Below, piece after piece: positions 32,747 through 40,537 of a DNA stretch of 64,000 nucleotides. The stretch is from Nocardioides sp. SYSU D00065 (GTDB lineage: Bacteria > Actinomycetota > Actinomycetes > Propionibacteriales > Nocardioidaceae), in the NCBI RefSeq assembly GCF_017916425.1, contig NZ_JAFMSX010000004.1:1-64000 (forward strand), written 5' to 3'. The notes below the pieces were generated by a model. It had not been told where the DNA came from, ran no database searches, and was given only the letters and a program-made list of their open reading frames with translations. Each line of letters opens with the position of its first letter. The stretch's first letter is position 1. Position numbers and translations under genes: made by a program.

Positions 32747-33101
32747 CGAAGCGGTGGACGAGGTCGGCGTCGAAGCAGGTGTGGTCGCCGGTGTGACACG
32801 CGGCGCCGACCTGGTCGACGACGAACAGCAGGGTGTCGCCGTCGCAGTCGAGCCGGATCTCCTTGACGTGCTGCACGTGGCCCGACGTGTCGCCCTTGGC
32901 CCAGTACTCGCGCCGAGAACGCGACCAGTACGTCGCCCGCCCGGAGTCGATGGTGCGGGCCAGGGCCTCGTCGTCGACCCAGGCCAGCATCAGCACCTCG
33001 CCGGAGCCGTGCTGCTGCACGACGACGGGCACGAGCCCCTCGGCGGTGTGCCGCAGCCGGGCGGAGATGGCGGGGTCGAGGGCGGTGTCGGGGGTGCTCA
33101 C
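32739..33101 (-). CDS. hisI: phosphoribosyl-AMP cyclohydrolase
   Basis: The 120-residue enzyme carries out the third step of histidine synthesis. [37 protein letters not shown] and the metal-binding [21 protein letters not shown] (read in pieces) are complete. It is the stand-alone HisI without HisE. The GTG overlaps the pabC-like stop (GTGA). Confidence 0.96.
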   Translation of the reverse strand: MSTPDTALDPAISARLRHTAEGLVPVVVQQHGSGEVLMLAWVDDEALARTIDSGRATYWSRSRREYWAKGDTSGHVQHVKEIRLDCDGDTLLFVVDQVGAACHTGDHTCFDADLVHRFDG

Positions 33102-33916
33102 GGGTCCATCGTCCCAGCCTCGCGCGCGGCCCACGTCTCCGCGCAGCGCCGGGTCACCGGGCCGGGGGCGGGCAGGTCGCGGTCGTCCCAGCGGGCGATG
33201 GCCTGCACGTCGCGCGTCGTGGAGACGAGGAAGGCCTCGCTGGCCCGGTGCTGCACCTCGACCAGCGGCTCGTCGATCTCGCGGGCGCCGCACCACTCGA
33301 TGACCAGCTCGCGGGTGATGCCCGCGAGACAGCCGGCGGCCAGTGTCGGCGTGCGCAGCTCGTCGTCGACCACGTAGAAGACGTTGGACCCGGTCCCCTC
33401 GCAGAGGTTGCCCGCGGTGTTGGCGAAGACGGCCTCGGTGCCGCCGTGGGCGTTGGCGTGGGCGAGCGCGATGACGTTATCGGCGTACGAGGTGGTCTTG
33501 AGCCCCGCGGTCGCGCCGTGCTCGTTGCGTGTCCACGGCACGGTGACGACGGTCGTGGTCTCCGCGGCCCGCTCGATGGCGCTCCACGCGACGACGAGCG
33601 TGGGCGGTCCGCCACCGCGCCCTGATCCCATCGGGTGCGGGCCTGCGGTCCACGTGATCCGCAGCCGCCCGATCGGGTCGTCTCCCACGACCGCCGCCAC
33701 GCCGCGGCGTACGTCGTCGAGGTCGGGAGCGGGCAGCCCGAGTCCCGCGGCGCTGCGCTCGAGGCGCGTCAGGTGACGGGTCAGCGCGAACGGCTGGCCG
33801 TGCAGCGTCTTGACCGCCTCGAACACCCCGTCGCCCACCGTGAATCCGTGGTCGGTGACCGCGACGGCCCCCTGGGTCGGGTCGGCCAGCAGTTCCCCGT
33901 TCAGCCACGCGCGCAT
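33098..33916 (-). CDS. class IV aminotransferase, likely aminodeoxychorismate lyase
   Basis: The 272-residue fold-type IV PLP enzyme has the lysine expected in [11 protein letters not shown] and the cofactor loop [10 protein letters not shown]. Size and context (upstream of hisI-trp) suit aminodeoxychorismate lyase (PabC), which makes p-aminobenzoate for folate. A branched-chain or D-amino acid aminotransferase is an alternative. TAGAGT 6 nt upstream of the ATG suggests a leaderless start. Confidence 0.8.
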   Translation of the reverse strand: MRAWLNGELLADPTQGAVAVTDHGFTVGDGVFEAVKTLHGQPFALTRHLTRLERSAAGLGLPAPDLDDVRRGVAAVVGDDPIGRLRITWTAGPHPMGSGRGGGPPTLVVAWSAIERAAETTTVVTVPWTRNEHGATAGLKTTSYADNVIALAHANAHGGTEAVFANTAGNLCEGTGSNVFYVVDDELRTPTLAAGCLAGITRELVIEWCGAREIDEPLVEVQHRASEAFLVSTTRDVQAIARWDDRDLPAPGPVTRRCAETWAAREAGTMDP

Positions 33917-33922
33917 GTCGCC

Positions 33923-33928
33923 ACTCTA
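33923..33928 (-). promoter_or_regulatory. -10 box TAGAGT of the pabC-hisI-trp operon
   Basis: On the minus strand TAGAGT is followed by 6 nt and the ATG at 33916. This is the likely promoter of the pabC-hisI-trp run. Confidence 0.5.
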
Positions 33929-33984
33929 GGGCCCGCTCCCCCGGCCGCAGGGTGCCGCCGGAACACGCCCGGCAGGGGGCGATT

Positions 33985-34013
33985 TTGGACCCGTGCGAGC
34001 CATGTACTACTGT
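33985..34013 (+). promoter_or_regulatory. promoter of the tRNA cluster
   Basis: TTGGAC (33985-33990), a 17-bp spacer and TACTGT (34008-34013) place the start about 35 nt before tRNA-Gly. All three tRNAs can be read from it. Confidence 0.65.
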
Positions 34014-34053
34014 TCCACTCGCACTCAGCGCCGGTGAAACGGTGCAGATGCAG

Positions 34054-34126
34054 GCGGACATAGCTCAGTTGGTAGAGCGCAACCTTGCCAAGGTTGAGGT
34101 CGCGAGTTCGAGTCTCGTTGTCCGCT
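34054..34126 (+). tRNA. tRNA-Gly(GCC)
   Basis: The cloverleaf has acceptor GCGGACA / TGTCCGC, D-arm GCTC...GAGC, anticodon stem CAACC / GGTTG with loop TTGCCAA (anticodon GCC) and T-loop TTCGAGT. Discriminator is T; CCA is not encoded. Confidence 0.95.
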
Positions 34127-34161
34127 CGGAAGGTCTCCCCCGTCAGTTCTGGAACCTCCAC

Positions 34162-34232
34162 GGTGGGTTGGCCGAGAGGCGAGGCAACGGACTGCAAATC
34201 CGTCTACACGGGTTCAAATCCCGTACCCACCT
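34162..34232 (+). tRNA. tRNA-Cys(GCA)
   Basis: Acceptor GGTGGGT / ACCCACC, anticodon stem ACGGA / TCCGT with loop CTGCAAA (anticodon GCA), short variable loop CTAC and T-arm ACGGG / CCCGT. Discriminator is T, as in other tRNA-Cys. Confidence 0.93.
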
Positions 34233-34267
34233 CTCCGAAGATGCAGCACCGCAACAACTCAACACCC

Positions 34268-34342
34268 GGGCGATTGGCGCAGCGGTAGCGCGCTTCCTTG
34301 ACACGGAAGAGGTCACTGGTTCAAACCCAGTATCGCCCACCA
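34268..34342 (+). tRNA. tRNA-Val(GAC) with encoded CCA
   Basis: Acceptor GGGCGAT / ATCGCCC, anticodon stem CTTCC / GGAAG with loop TTGACAC (anticodon GAC) and T-arm ACTGG / CCAGT. Discriminator A at 34339, then CCA at 34340-34342. The prophage integrase gene ends 16 nt downstream, so this tRNA is the likely integration target. Confidence 0.95.
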
Positions 34343-34345
34343 CGC
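34318..34345. other. candidate attL in the 3' end of tRNA-Val
   Basis: The T-arm and acceptor end of tRNA-Val directly abut the integrase gene. Tyrosine integrases commonly use the 3' end of a tRNA as attB. The second copy (attR) was not seen and should lie beyond the right edge of the window. The exact core is not defined. Confidence 0.5.
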
Positions 34346-34357
34346 AGAAGCCGCAGG

Positions 34358-35545
34358 TCAGGCCCCATTTTCGGATCCCGAGGATGGGGCCTTCTGCATG
34401 TGTGATTCGCCCCCGTGCGCCCGACGTGCGCCCAGAGCGTCCCGGGCACGGTCCATCCGGGCCTCTGAAGCGTGGATGTAGCGCTCGACCGCGCGCAGCG
34501 AGGAGTGCCCCATGAGCACCATGATCTCGTGCGGCGGAACCCCGTTGTCGGCCAGCCAGGAGCCGTAGGAGTGCCGGCAGTCGTGCGGTGTCGGCAGCGG
34601 CGCCGCGAGCTCGGCGGCGCGCACGGCCGGTGCCCAGATCCGCTTCGTCCAGTTGCTGTAGTCCAGCGGCCGGCGATCCTCCGGCGCGACGTCGTAGTCC
34701 TGCGCGAATACAAGGCCCTCGCGGCCGTGGCGGGCGACGTGCGCCAGGTAGAGCTCGACGAGCTCGTCGGTCAGCGGCGCCCACCGGGACCCCGCTTCGC
34801 TCTTCGGCTGCGGCTTGATCGTGCCGTCGCGCTCGAGGACCTCCTGCACGCGCACGCGCCGGCGACGTACGTCGACGCGGAAGTGATGCATCCCCGCGCC
34901 CTCCTGCCACCGCAAGCCCGCGTCGAGCAGCAGCCGTACCAGCAGCTGGCTCTCCGGATCGGGTTCCCGCTCCCACGCTCGGCCGCGGGGCGTGCCTGCC
35001 GGCGGTCGGACCGGCCGCGTGATGGCCGCGATCAGCCGGTCGGCCTCGTCGATGTCGAGGAACCGGTCGACGTGCTTCGGCGGCTTCGGGGCGCGCACCC
35101 CCTCGGCGGGGTTGGTCCGGATCTTCCTCGCGGCGACCGCGGCCTCGAGGACCTGGCGCAGGAGACGTAGTGCCGTGGCGGCCGCCTCTCCCCCGACCTT
35201 CCGCGTGACCATGCCGGCCACCCACTTCTCGACGTCGATCGACTGGATCGACGCCAACGCCCACGAACCGAACGCCGGCTCGACGTGCACACGCCAGTGA
35301 GTCTCGTTCTTCGCGGCGGTGGCCTTGGCCACCCTCCGGGTCGTCTGCCATTCCGACCACCACGCCGACAGCGTCACCTTCCCAGCGTTCGGGTCGATGA
35401 AGTCACCGCGGCGCAGCTGCGACTCGAGCTCGGCCGCCCAGTCCTGCACCACCTTCTTCAACGGGTCCGTTCGGGTGTACCTCTTGCCGGCGACCTTGAC
35501 GATGCCCTGCCACTTCCCCGACGGCAGCCTGCGGAATGAAGCCAC
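34358..35545 (-). CDS. int: tyrosine recombinase integrase
   Basis: The 395-residue integrase has an N-terminal arm-binding region, an SAM-like core-binding domain and the catalytic domain. Expected catalytic residues are the Arg in LLDAGLRWQEGAG, the Lys in KPQPKSEAGS, HDCR (321-324), the His in GHSS (347) and Tyr356 in ERYIHAS. GTG at 35545 is the first plausible start. It overlaps by one base the stop of a 7-codon minicistron (TAGTG), which itself overlaps the upstream peptidase gene. Confidence 0.93.
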   Translation of the reverse strand: MASFRRLPSGKWQGIVKVAGKRYTRTDPLKKVVQDWAAELESQLRRGDFIDPNAGKVTLSAWWSEWQTTRRVAKATAAKNETHWRVHVEPAFGSWALASIQSIDVEKWVAGMVTRKVGGEAAATALRLLRQVLEAAVAARKIRTNPAEGVRAPKPPKHVDRFLDIDEADRLIAAITRPVRPPAGTPRGRAWEREPDPESQLLVRLLLDAGLRWQEGAGMHHFRVDVRRRRVRVQEVLERDGTIKPQPKSEAGSRWAPLTDELVELYLAHVARHGREGLVFAQDYDVAPEDRRPLDYSNWTKRIWAPAVRAAELAAPLPTPHDCRHSYGSWLADNGVPPHEIMVLMGHSSLRAVERYIHASEARMDRARDALGARRAHGGESHMQKAPSSGSENGA

Positions 35546-35568
35546 TACGCAACCACCTTGTCGCTCAT
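35545..35568 (-). CDS. 7-codon minicistron between peptidase and integrase
   Basis: ATG at 35568 overlaps the peptidase stop as ATGA. The frame reads MSDKVVA and stops at TAG, which shares its G with the integrase GTG. AGGAGG lies about 10 nt upstream. It could carry ribosomes from the peptidase gene to integrase, or it could be chance. Confidence 0.35.
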   Translation of the reverse strand: MSDKVVA

Positions 35569-35990
35569 GCGGGTGGTGCCTCCTCGTGTAGTCGTCGGAG
35601 CAGGTACTCACGCTCCCCCGCCGTGCAGTACTTCAGCCGATCAGTCAGCGTCGGCAGATCTACCCACAACTCGTCTGCGGCTGGCTCGACATGGCCCTGA
35701 GCCCAGACCAAGGCGTCGCCCACGGCCGCGATGCAGGGAAGCAGCGTGCGAGCCGATTCCTTGCGGACGTACGTCTCTTCCTTCGCCGCCAATCCCATCG
35801 GCACGGGGCCCCGTTCGGCGTGCAGCGTCTCGTGCATGATCGTCGACCGCCGCTGCGCCTGGTTGAGGCCCCGACGTAGCGACACCGTCCTTGCCACGAA
35901 GTCCGTCAGCCCCAGCGGCCCGTGGTCGTGCCAGCAGAGTTTGTAGTGCGCGAGCCGGCCGAAGCGGCGCCATGGATGGATCCCCGTCAT
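35565..35990 (-). CDS. ImmA/IrrE-like metallopeptidase
   Basis: The 141-residue protein has a zinc motif HETLHAERG (HExxH type) after RRSTIMHE, as in the ImmA/IrrE (M78) peptidases. In phages and mobile elements such peptidases cleave the neighbouring repressor to trigger induction. It lies 44 nt downstream of the repressor gene in the same direction, which fits. No strong ribosome site is seen; TATGGT lies 8 nt upstream. Confidence 0.8.
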   Translation of the reverse strand: MTGIHPWRRFGRLAHYKLCWHDHGPLGLTDFVARTVSLRRGLNQAQRRSTIMHETLHAERGPVPMGLAAKEETYVRKESARTLLPCIAAVGDALVWAQGHVEPAADELWVDLPTLTDRLKYCTAGEREYLLRRLHEEAPPA

Positions 35991-36034
35991 GCGGCGAGAC
36001 CATAGGTAGCGCCACCGACAAGCCGACCGTGACG

Positions 36035-36505
36035 TCAGTCCTCGCGGCGGGCCGCGGCACGTTGCGGCCGCCGCATGTCCTCGGCCGTTCGGAGCGGGAC
36101 GGGCGTGTCCCAGGCGGTGTCGACCCGCGGGCCGGCGTCGAGGATGGCGTCGACGACGCCCAGGACGGCTCTCCGTTCGCTCTCGGTGAGCCTGTCGGCG
36201 CGGGCCGGGAGCTCGAACTTGGTTAGTCGCGGCCGTTGCCCGGCCGCAATCAGCACCTGCTCGACGTCGACGCCCAGCATGGTGGCGAGCGCGTCCGCGG
36301 TTCGATCGGTGATCTTGGAGTGTCCCTGGCGGATCCGGCGGAAGACCTCGTACGTCGGGACGTCGCCGCCCGGGCCGACCTTCTCGACCAGCCGGTCGTA
36401 CGCCTCGTGCAGGCTGATCTGCTCACCACGTCCACGTCGTTGCCCCAGTTCTTTGAGCCTGCGCTCCATCAGGTCTTGGAGCGTCTCGGCGTTCACATCG
36501 CTCAA
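36035..36505 (-). CDS. prophage repressor, helix-turn-helix type
   Basis: The 156-residue protein starts at TTG 36505, set by GGAGG 7 nt upstream; longer frames lie in the operator region. The HTH spans about residues 20-85 (ISLHEAYDRLVE, PTYEVFRRIRQGHSKIT, TADALATMLGVDVEQV). The C-terminal part has no S24 peptidase motif, so induction probably depends on the ImmA-like peptidase. It is divergent from a Cro-like gene across a 196-nt operator region. Confidence 0.8.
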   Translation of the reverse strand: MSDVNAETLQDLMERRLKELGQRRGRGEQISLHEAYDRLVEKVGPGGDVPTYEVFRRIRQGHSKITDRTADALATMLGVDVEQVLIAAGQRPRLTKFELPARADRLTESERRAVLGVVDAILDAGPRVDTAWDTPVPLRTAEDMRRPQRAAARRED

Positions 36506-36525
36506 GGTGGGGCCTCCGGCAGCGG

Positions 36526-36535
36526 GTTGTACAAC
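36526..36535. promoter_or_regulatory. operator candidate GTTGTACAAC
   Basis: A 10-bp perfect palindrome with core TTGTACAA lies 20 nt upstream of the repressor start. The same core occurs in the palindrome at the rightward promoter. A related spaced site, TTGT-AAGC-ACAA, is at 36557-36568. Confidence 0.55.
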
Positions 36536-36631
36536 GACGAACGGTGAATCACAGATTTGTAAGCACAAGTCAGGAGCGTGACGTGGTTCCCGGTGCAGGC
36601 GTGTGACCTGCATGGATGTTCCTACTTTGCT

Positions 36632-36643
36632 ACTTGTACAAGT
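36632..36643. promoter_or_regulatory. operator candidate ACTTGTACAAGT
   Basis: A 12-bp perfect palindrome contains the -35 box of the rightward early promoter; another half-site ACAAGT follows at 36645-36650. Repressor or Cro binding here would block the promoter. Confidence 0.65.
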
Positions 36644-36662
36644 CACAAGTGGTTGCTACTGT
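36634..36662 (+). promoter_or_regulatory. rightward early promoter
   Basis: TTGTAC (36634-36639), a 17-bp spacer and TACTGT (36657-36662) drive the Cro-like gene at 36702. The -35 lies inside the palindromic operator. GTTGTAATCAAC at 36674-36685 is a further spaced palindrome in the leader. Confidence 0.65.
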
Positions 36663-36701
36663 CTCGCGTGACAGTTGTAATCAACAGAGAGAAGGCGCAA
36701 G

Positions 36702-37004
36702 ATGAAGCGACTCCCCCGCCGAACCACTCCTCGTGAGGTCTGGATGATCGTCAAAGACGGAAGCCGCATGCGACGCAAGCGCAAGGACGCCGGCTACTCG
36801 CAGACCGACCTGGCCGCGCTCGTCGGATGTACGCAGCAGTACATCTCCATGCTCGAGAACGGCACCGACTCCGACTGCTCCGAGCGCATCGCGGAGCGGA
36901 TCGCGAAGCGGCTCAACGTCGACCTGGAGGACCTCTTCGAGGAGCGCGAGCTCGTTCGCACGCCACGAATTGCTACTCCCTCGCGAGGCGGTAGCGCAGC
37001 ATGA
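36702..37004 (+). CDS. Cro-like XRE-family regulator
   Basis: The 100-residue protein has an XRE helix-turn-helix (RMRRKRKDAGYSQTDLAALV, then GCTQQYISMLENGTD) and an acidic helix after it. AGAGAAGG lies upstream of the ATG. It is the first gene of the rightward unit and the likely counterpart of the repressor. Confidence 0.85.
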   Translation: MKRLPRRTTPREVWMIVKDGSRMRRKRKDAGYSQTDLAALVGCTQQYISMLENGTDSDCSERIAERIAKRLNVDLEDLFEERELVRTPRIATPSRGGSAA

Positions 37005-37198
37005 CGAGGCTCCTGTCACCAGCGCACGTCGCCGAGCGTCTCGACTGCTCGCGGCCGCACGTCTACGGCCTCATCGCCGCTGGACGCCTGCGCGCAGTGG
37101 AGATCAAGGCCACCGGCACCCGCGCCAAGACCCGGATCCGCGAAGAGGACCTCGAGGCGTTCATCGACGCCAACACGCGCACGACCAACAGCGCCTGA
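37001..37198 (+). CDS. small MerR/excisionase-like DNA-binding protein
   Basis: The 65-residue protein is a winged helix of the helix_turn_helix_17 type (LLSPAHVAERLDCSRPHVYG, LIAAGRLRAVEI, RIREEDLEAFID). This type serves as excisionase or as an early regulator. ATGA overlap with the Cro-like gene. Given a tyrosine integrase, an Xis role is plausible. Confidence 0.7.
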   Translation: MTRLLSPAHVAERLDCSRPHVYGLIAAGRLRAVEIKATGTRAKTRIREEDLEAFIDANTRTTNSA

Positions 37199-37281
37199 CC
37201 GCGCTCCCCCCTCAACAAGACAGAGCCAGCCGCACCGATTGCACCCGGCGAGCGACTGGCTCCGACGAAAGGAATCGTCCC

Positions 37282-37662
37282 ATGATCGGGACCAGCGACA
37301 CCATCGATCCCGCCGCCGCGGCCGTCCGCGAACACGAGCGCATCGCGCTCGCCGCGCTCACCGCCCACATCTTCGAGAACGCACTCGACGTGCCGCACTC
37401 GATCAACATCGACCGCTTCGGCTTCGACGCCCGCAGCATCGTCCTCTCCATCCACCATGAGTCCGCCCCGGCGTGGTGCAACTCCATCGCGATCGACCAC
37501 GAGGCGATCACCGCCGTCGAGAACACCGACCTGTTCGGCAGGCCAATGAACCGGCACACCGTCACCGGCCGGCTCCCTGACCTCGGCATCCGCGTCACCG
37601 TCCGCTTCTTCCAGTCGCCACCCCGCAACGGCGGCGCCCACCTCACGGCAGTGGGTGCGTGA
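37282..37662 (+). CDS. hypothetical phage protein
   Basis: The 126-residue protein follows AAAGGA and an 8-nt spacer. It looks like a mixed alpha/beta domain (ARSIVLSIHHESAPAW, AIDHEAITAVENTDLFG, VTGRLPDLGIRVTVRF). I do not recognise it. Its stop overlaps the next gene. Confidence 0.65.
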   Translation: MIGTSDTIDPAAAAVREHERIALAALTAHIFENALDVPHSINIDRFGFDARSIVLSIHHESAPAWCNSIAIDHEAITAVENTDLFGRPMNRHTVTGRLPDLGIRVTVRFFQSPPRNGGAHLTAVGA

Positions 37663-37976
37663 TGCACCACCTGACCCCCGGCGAGAACTTCGTCCTCGGC
37701 CTCGTCATCGGCGTCGCACTCGTCGCCCTGTGGTTCGGGATCCCCGCCTTGTGGTGGGTGTGGCACGACCACCGCCTCACGGTCGCGCTGCAGCCGACCC
37801 TCGACGAGCTGCTCGACCTCGACCGCTGCGACATCTGCGGAGCACCCCTGACCGACGACGTCGTCGCCATCACCTGCGACGCGCACCGCTACTGCGGCGA
37901 CTGCGACGACGCCTCCAACCGCTGCACCGCCTGCGCCTACGAGCGCCGGCTGGTCCTGGCCGAGGAGCGCGCATGA
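37662..37976 (+). CDS. membrane protein with RING-like C3HC4 zinc motif
   Basis: The 104-residue protein has one N-terminal membrane helix (residues about 9-34). A cytosolic-side candidate zinc domain has ligands C56, C59, C72, H75, C78, C81, C88 and C91, that is C-x2-C-x12-C-x2-H-x2-C-x2-C-x6-C-x2-C, the RING-HC spacing. A double zinc ribbon is the simpler alternative. The ATG overlaps the previous stop (TGATG); a GTG one codon earlier is also possible. Function unknown. Confidence 0.7.
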   Translation: MHHLTPGENFVLGLVIGVALVALWFGIPALWWVWHDHRLTVALQPTLDELLDLDRCDICGAPLTDDVVAITCDAHRYCGDCDDASNRCTACAYERRLVLAEERA

Positions 37977-38182
37977 CCGTCACCGACGACCACCGGACCT
38001 CGCGCCTCGACGAGGCGTACGACCGCGGCTTCGAGCCCGGCGACGACCACCTCGACGGTGGGGAGGCGCTGCCCGCCGACGACCCGTGGGCGATCGCGCT
38101 GGCCGAGTCGACCGCCACGGCCCGCCGCGCCCTCGACGAGCAGGCAGCGTACGACGCCACGCTGCAGAGGGCCGCGTCATGA
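37973..38182 (+). CDS. hypothetical acidic phage protein
   Basis: The 69-residue acidic protein has no cysteines and no recognised domain. It is linked by ATGA overlaps on both sides to the RING-like protein and the nuclease gene. Confidence 0.6.
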   Translation: MTVTDDHRTSRLDEAYDRGFEPGDDHLDGGEALPADDPWAIALAESTATARRALDEQAAYDATLQRAAS

Positions 38183-39120
38183 CCGCCCCGCTGCACGCCC
38201 GAGACATCAAGGGCAAGGGCCGCTACTACGGCTCCTGCGGCAACGACGGCTGTCCCCTCGAGCGCGCCACCGGTGACGGCCTCATGTCCGTCACCAACGC
38301 GCAGTCCGTCATCGCCAAACCCGCTCTCGTCCCCGCCGCCGCCAAAGCGACCGCGGCCGCCGCATGGGACTACCTCCCGCTGATGGTCGCGACGTCCCGG
38401 CAGGACCCCGAGGGGCCCTGCGCCCGAGCCCGGGTCGCCGACCGGTGCGGACACTGCCGATTCTGCGTCACCGCCGCCATCAAGGCCGAGCACAAGAACG
38501 AATGGGAGAAGGCCTCCGACCTCGGCACCCGCGTCCACGCACACGCCCACGGTCACGTGCTGCAGCAGCCGCTGCCCTACGACCCCGAGGTCGAGCCGTT
38601 CATCCACCAGCACCTGCTGTTCCTCGACCGGTGGCGGATCGACCTCGACAAGCACGTCGAGGCTGCCGAGACCACCGTCGTGTCGTGGAAGCACGAGTAC
38701 GCCGGCACCGGCGACTTATGGCTGCACCTGCCCCTGGCGTACGACGAGGCCACCGGCCGCACGTCGTTCACGTCCTGGGGCCGGCGCAAGCTGTGGCTGA
38801 TCGACGGGAAGTCGTCGCTGCGGAAGCCTGCCACGACGGTGTACGCCGACCAGCCGCTGCAGCTGGCCGGGCTGCGGTTCGCCGACGAGGCGGTGTTGCC
38901 CGACGAGAGCGTGGTGAAGCTCCCGAAGTTCGAGGGCGCCGCGATCCTCAACTGGCGCCCCGCCTCGCACGCGCTGATCCCCCAGCCGTCCGGCCGTGAG
39001 GTCCACAAGGCGTTCCTCGGTGCGGTTGCGCTGCAGCGGCTCTTCCACTCGCAGGACGTGAAGGCGTGGGAGCAGATCGACGCCCCTGCCGTGGACGAGC
39101 CCGCGCGGAAGGCGTCCTGA
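38179..39120 (+). CDS. Cas4/RecB-like PD-(D/E)XK nuclease
   Basis: The 313-residue protein shows the fold's metal and catalytic strand LWLIDGKSS (Asp and Lys), followed by the conserved YADQPLQLAG (QxxY-like motif of Cas4/RecB). LGTRVHAHAHG earlier matches the GxxxH helix. A Cys cluster (CGHCRFC, with a Cys 16 residues earlier) may bind metal or FeS. It should act on DNA ends in phage recombination. It precedes the gp3-like gene, an order seen in many actinophages. Confidence 0.75.
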   Translation: MTAPLHARDIKGKGRYYGSCGNDGCPLERATGDGLMSVTNAQSVIAKPALVPAAAKATAAAAWDYLPLMVATSRQDPEGPCARARVADRCGHCRFCVTAAIKAEHKNEWEKASDLGTRVHAHAHGHVLQQPLPYDPEVEPFIHQHLLFLDRWRIDLDKHVEAAETTVVSWKHEYAGTGDLWLHLPLAYDEATGRTSFTSWGRRKLWLIDGKSSLRKPATTVYADQPLQLAGLRFADEAVLPDESVVKLPKFEGAAILNWRPASHALIPQPSGREVHKAFLGAVALQRLFHSQDVKAWEQIDAPAVDEPARKAS

Positions 39121-39344
39121 TGCCGACCTTCTACGTCACCACCGACCGGCCCCAGGTGCCCGCCGCCCGGTTCGCCGCCGAGGACCTCGTCGACCTCGGC
39201 GAGCAGGTCGCAAGCCACCTCGCTCGGCACCGCGTGCTCTCGCGCGCCGTGCCGTTCCACGCCCAGGTCGGCGACGACCACGGCGCCATCCACCAGTCCG
39301 GCCTCCTGCGGCCGGTCACCTTCACGATCACCCAGGAGTCCTGA
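39120..39344 (+). CDS. hypothetical small phage protein
   Basis: The 74-residue protein (MPTFYVTTDRPQVPAARFAA) is a likely single alpha/beta domain. It overlaps both neighbours (TGATG and single-base overlap). Not recognised. Confidence 0.6.
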   Translation: MPTFYVTTDRPQVPAARFAAEDLVDLGEQVASHLARHRVLSRAVPFHAQVGDDHGAIHQSGLLRPVTFTITQES

Positions 39345-40537
39345 TGCCCATCATCACCACCCAGCGCCGCATGGCCGAGCAGGGCCGGATCCGCCTCGGC
39401 CACAAGATCACCGGCACCAACAGCAAGGGCAGGGAGTACACCCGTCCGGCCAAGCTCGAGCGGTTCCGCTTCACCAGCCCGTCGGAGCGGCTCATCACCG
39501 AGATCGCCACAACGTACGGCGGCGAGGCCCGCCCGTGGGGCAACGACGGCAAAGCCGAGTTCGAGGTCCTCTCCGAGGCCACCGCGATCCCCGTCATCGT
39601 CGTCAAGGGCGGCTTCTCCCAGTGGCACGAGTTCTGGACCCGGGGCGGCTGCCAGCACCGCTGCGACGGCGAGAAGGACGTCGCCGGCAACTACTGCGAC
39701 CCGCAGGACCCCAACCACATCGCCGCGATCGAGAAGCCCACCACACGGCTGTCGGTGATGCTGTCGGAGATCGAGTCCCTCGGCGTGTGGCGGATGGAGT
39801 CGAAGGGCTGGAACGCCGCTGCCGAGCTGCCGTCGATGGCCGAGCTCGCGATGCACGTCGGCGACCTGGTCCCGGCCACCCTCGGGCTGGCGGAGCGGTC
39901 TTCGATCATCCAGACCGACAAGGGCCCGCAGACGTCGCGGTACGTCGTGCCGTTCCTCGACCTGCACGTCACGAAGCAGCGGCTCGTCGAGATCGTCGGA
40001 GGCAAGGACGGCGCCCCGGCGCTCGAGGGTGCGGGGGCCGGCACGGCTGCGATCGAGGCACCAGCCCCGCCGTCCAACCAGCAGGTCGAGCAGCCGGTGG
40101 CCGCGGCGCCGCAGGTGTCCATCCCGACGCCTGAGCAGATCGCCGGCGCTGACCTGGCGACGCTGCGGCAGATGGTCGCGTATCTCGCGCAGCACGACCA
40201 CGGCGAGCACCCTGCGGCTCAGGCGGCGACGGCGCGCATCGGCGAGCTCGAGGCGGCGGACGTCGCCGGCAGCGCCTCGCAGCCGGACCCGACGCAGGTG
40301 GCGCCGCAGCCGGACGCGGACGGCGTGTACGAGGGCGAGACCGTCGGCCCCGACGCGGACCAGGTGTGGGCCGACATCCTCAAGCTCGCCGGTCAGCGCG
40401 GCATGAAGGGCCCCGACCTCGAGGACGACGTCGCGACGTTCTTCGGCGGCATGACGTCGGCCGAGGCGTCCGGCGCCGAGCTGGCCGAGTACCTCAAGGA
40501 CCTGGAGTCCCGGCCGGTTGAGGCAGGTGCGGCATGA
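39344..40537 (+). CDS. phiC31 gp3-like protein (recombination directionality factor family)
   Basis: The 397-residue protein begins MPIITTQRRMAEQGRIRLG, then RPAKLERFRFTSPSERLI, then a four-Cys metal site (CQHRCDGEKDVAGNYC). These match the gp3-like family whose phiC31 member is the directionality factor for a serine integrase. Residues about 225-320 are a Pro/Ala-rich linker before a short C-terminal helical domain. The integrase here is a tyrosine recombinase, so this protein probably works in replication or recombination rather than excision. Confidence 0.7.
   Translation: MPIITTQRRMAEQGRIRLGHKITGTNSKGREYTRPAKLERFRFTSPSERLITEIATTYGGEARPWGNDGKAEFEVLSEATAIPVIVVKGGFSQWHEFWTRGGCQHRCDGEKDVAGNYCDPQDPNHIAAIEKPTTRLSVMLSEIESLGVWRMESKGWNAAAELPSMAELAMHVGDLVPATLGLAERSSIIQTDKGPQTSRYVVPFLDLHVTKQRLVEIVGGKDGAPALEGAGAGTAAIEAPAPPSNQQVEQPVAAAPQVSIPTPEQIAGADLATLRQMVAYLAQHDHGEHPAAQAATARIGELEAADVAGSASQPDPTQVAPQPDADGVYEGETVGPDADQVWADILKLAGQRGMKGPDLEDDVATFFGGMTSAEASGAELAEYLKDLESRPVEAGAA

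Noticed and set aside
36506-36646. N-terminal extension of the repressor to 36646
   Set aside because: The extension runs through the operator region and lacks a ribosome site, whereas TTG 36505 has GGAGG at 7 nt.
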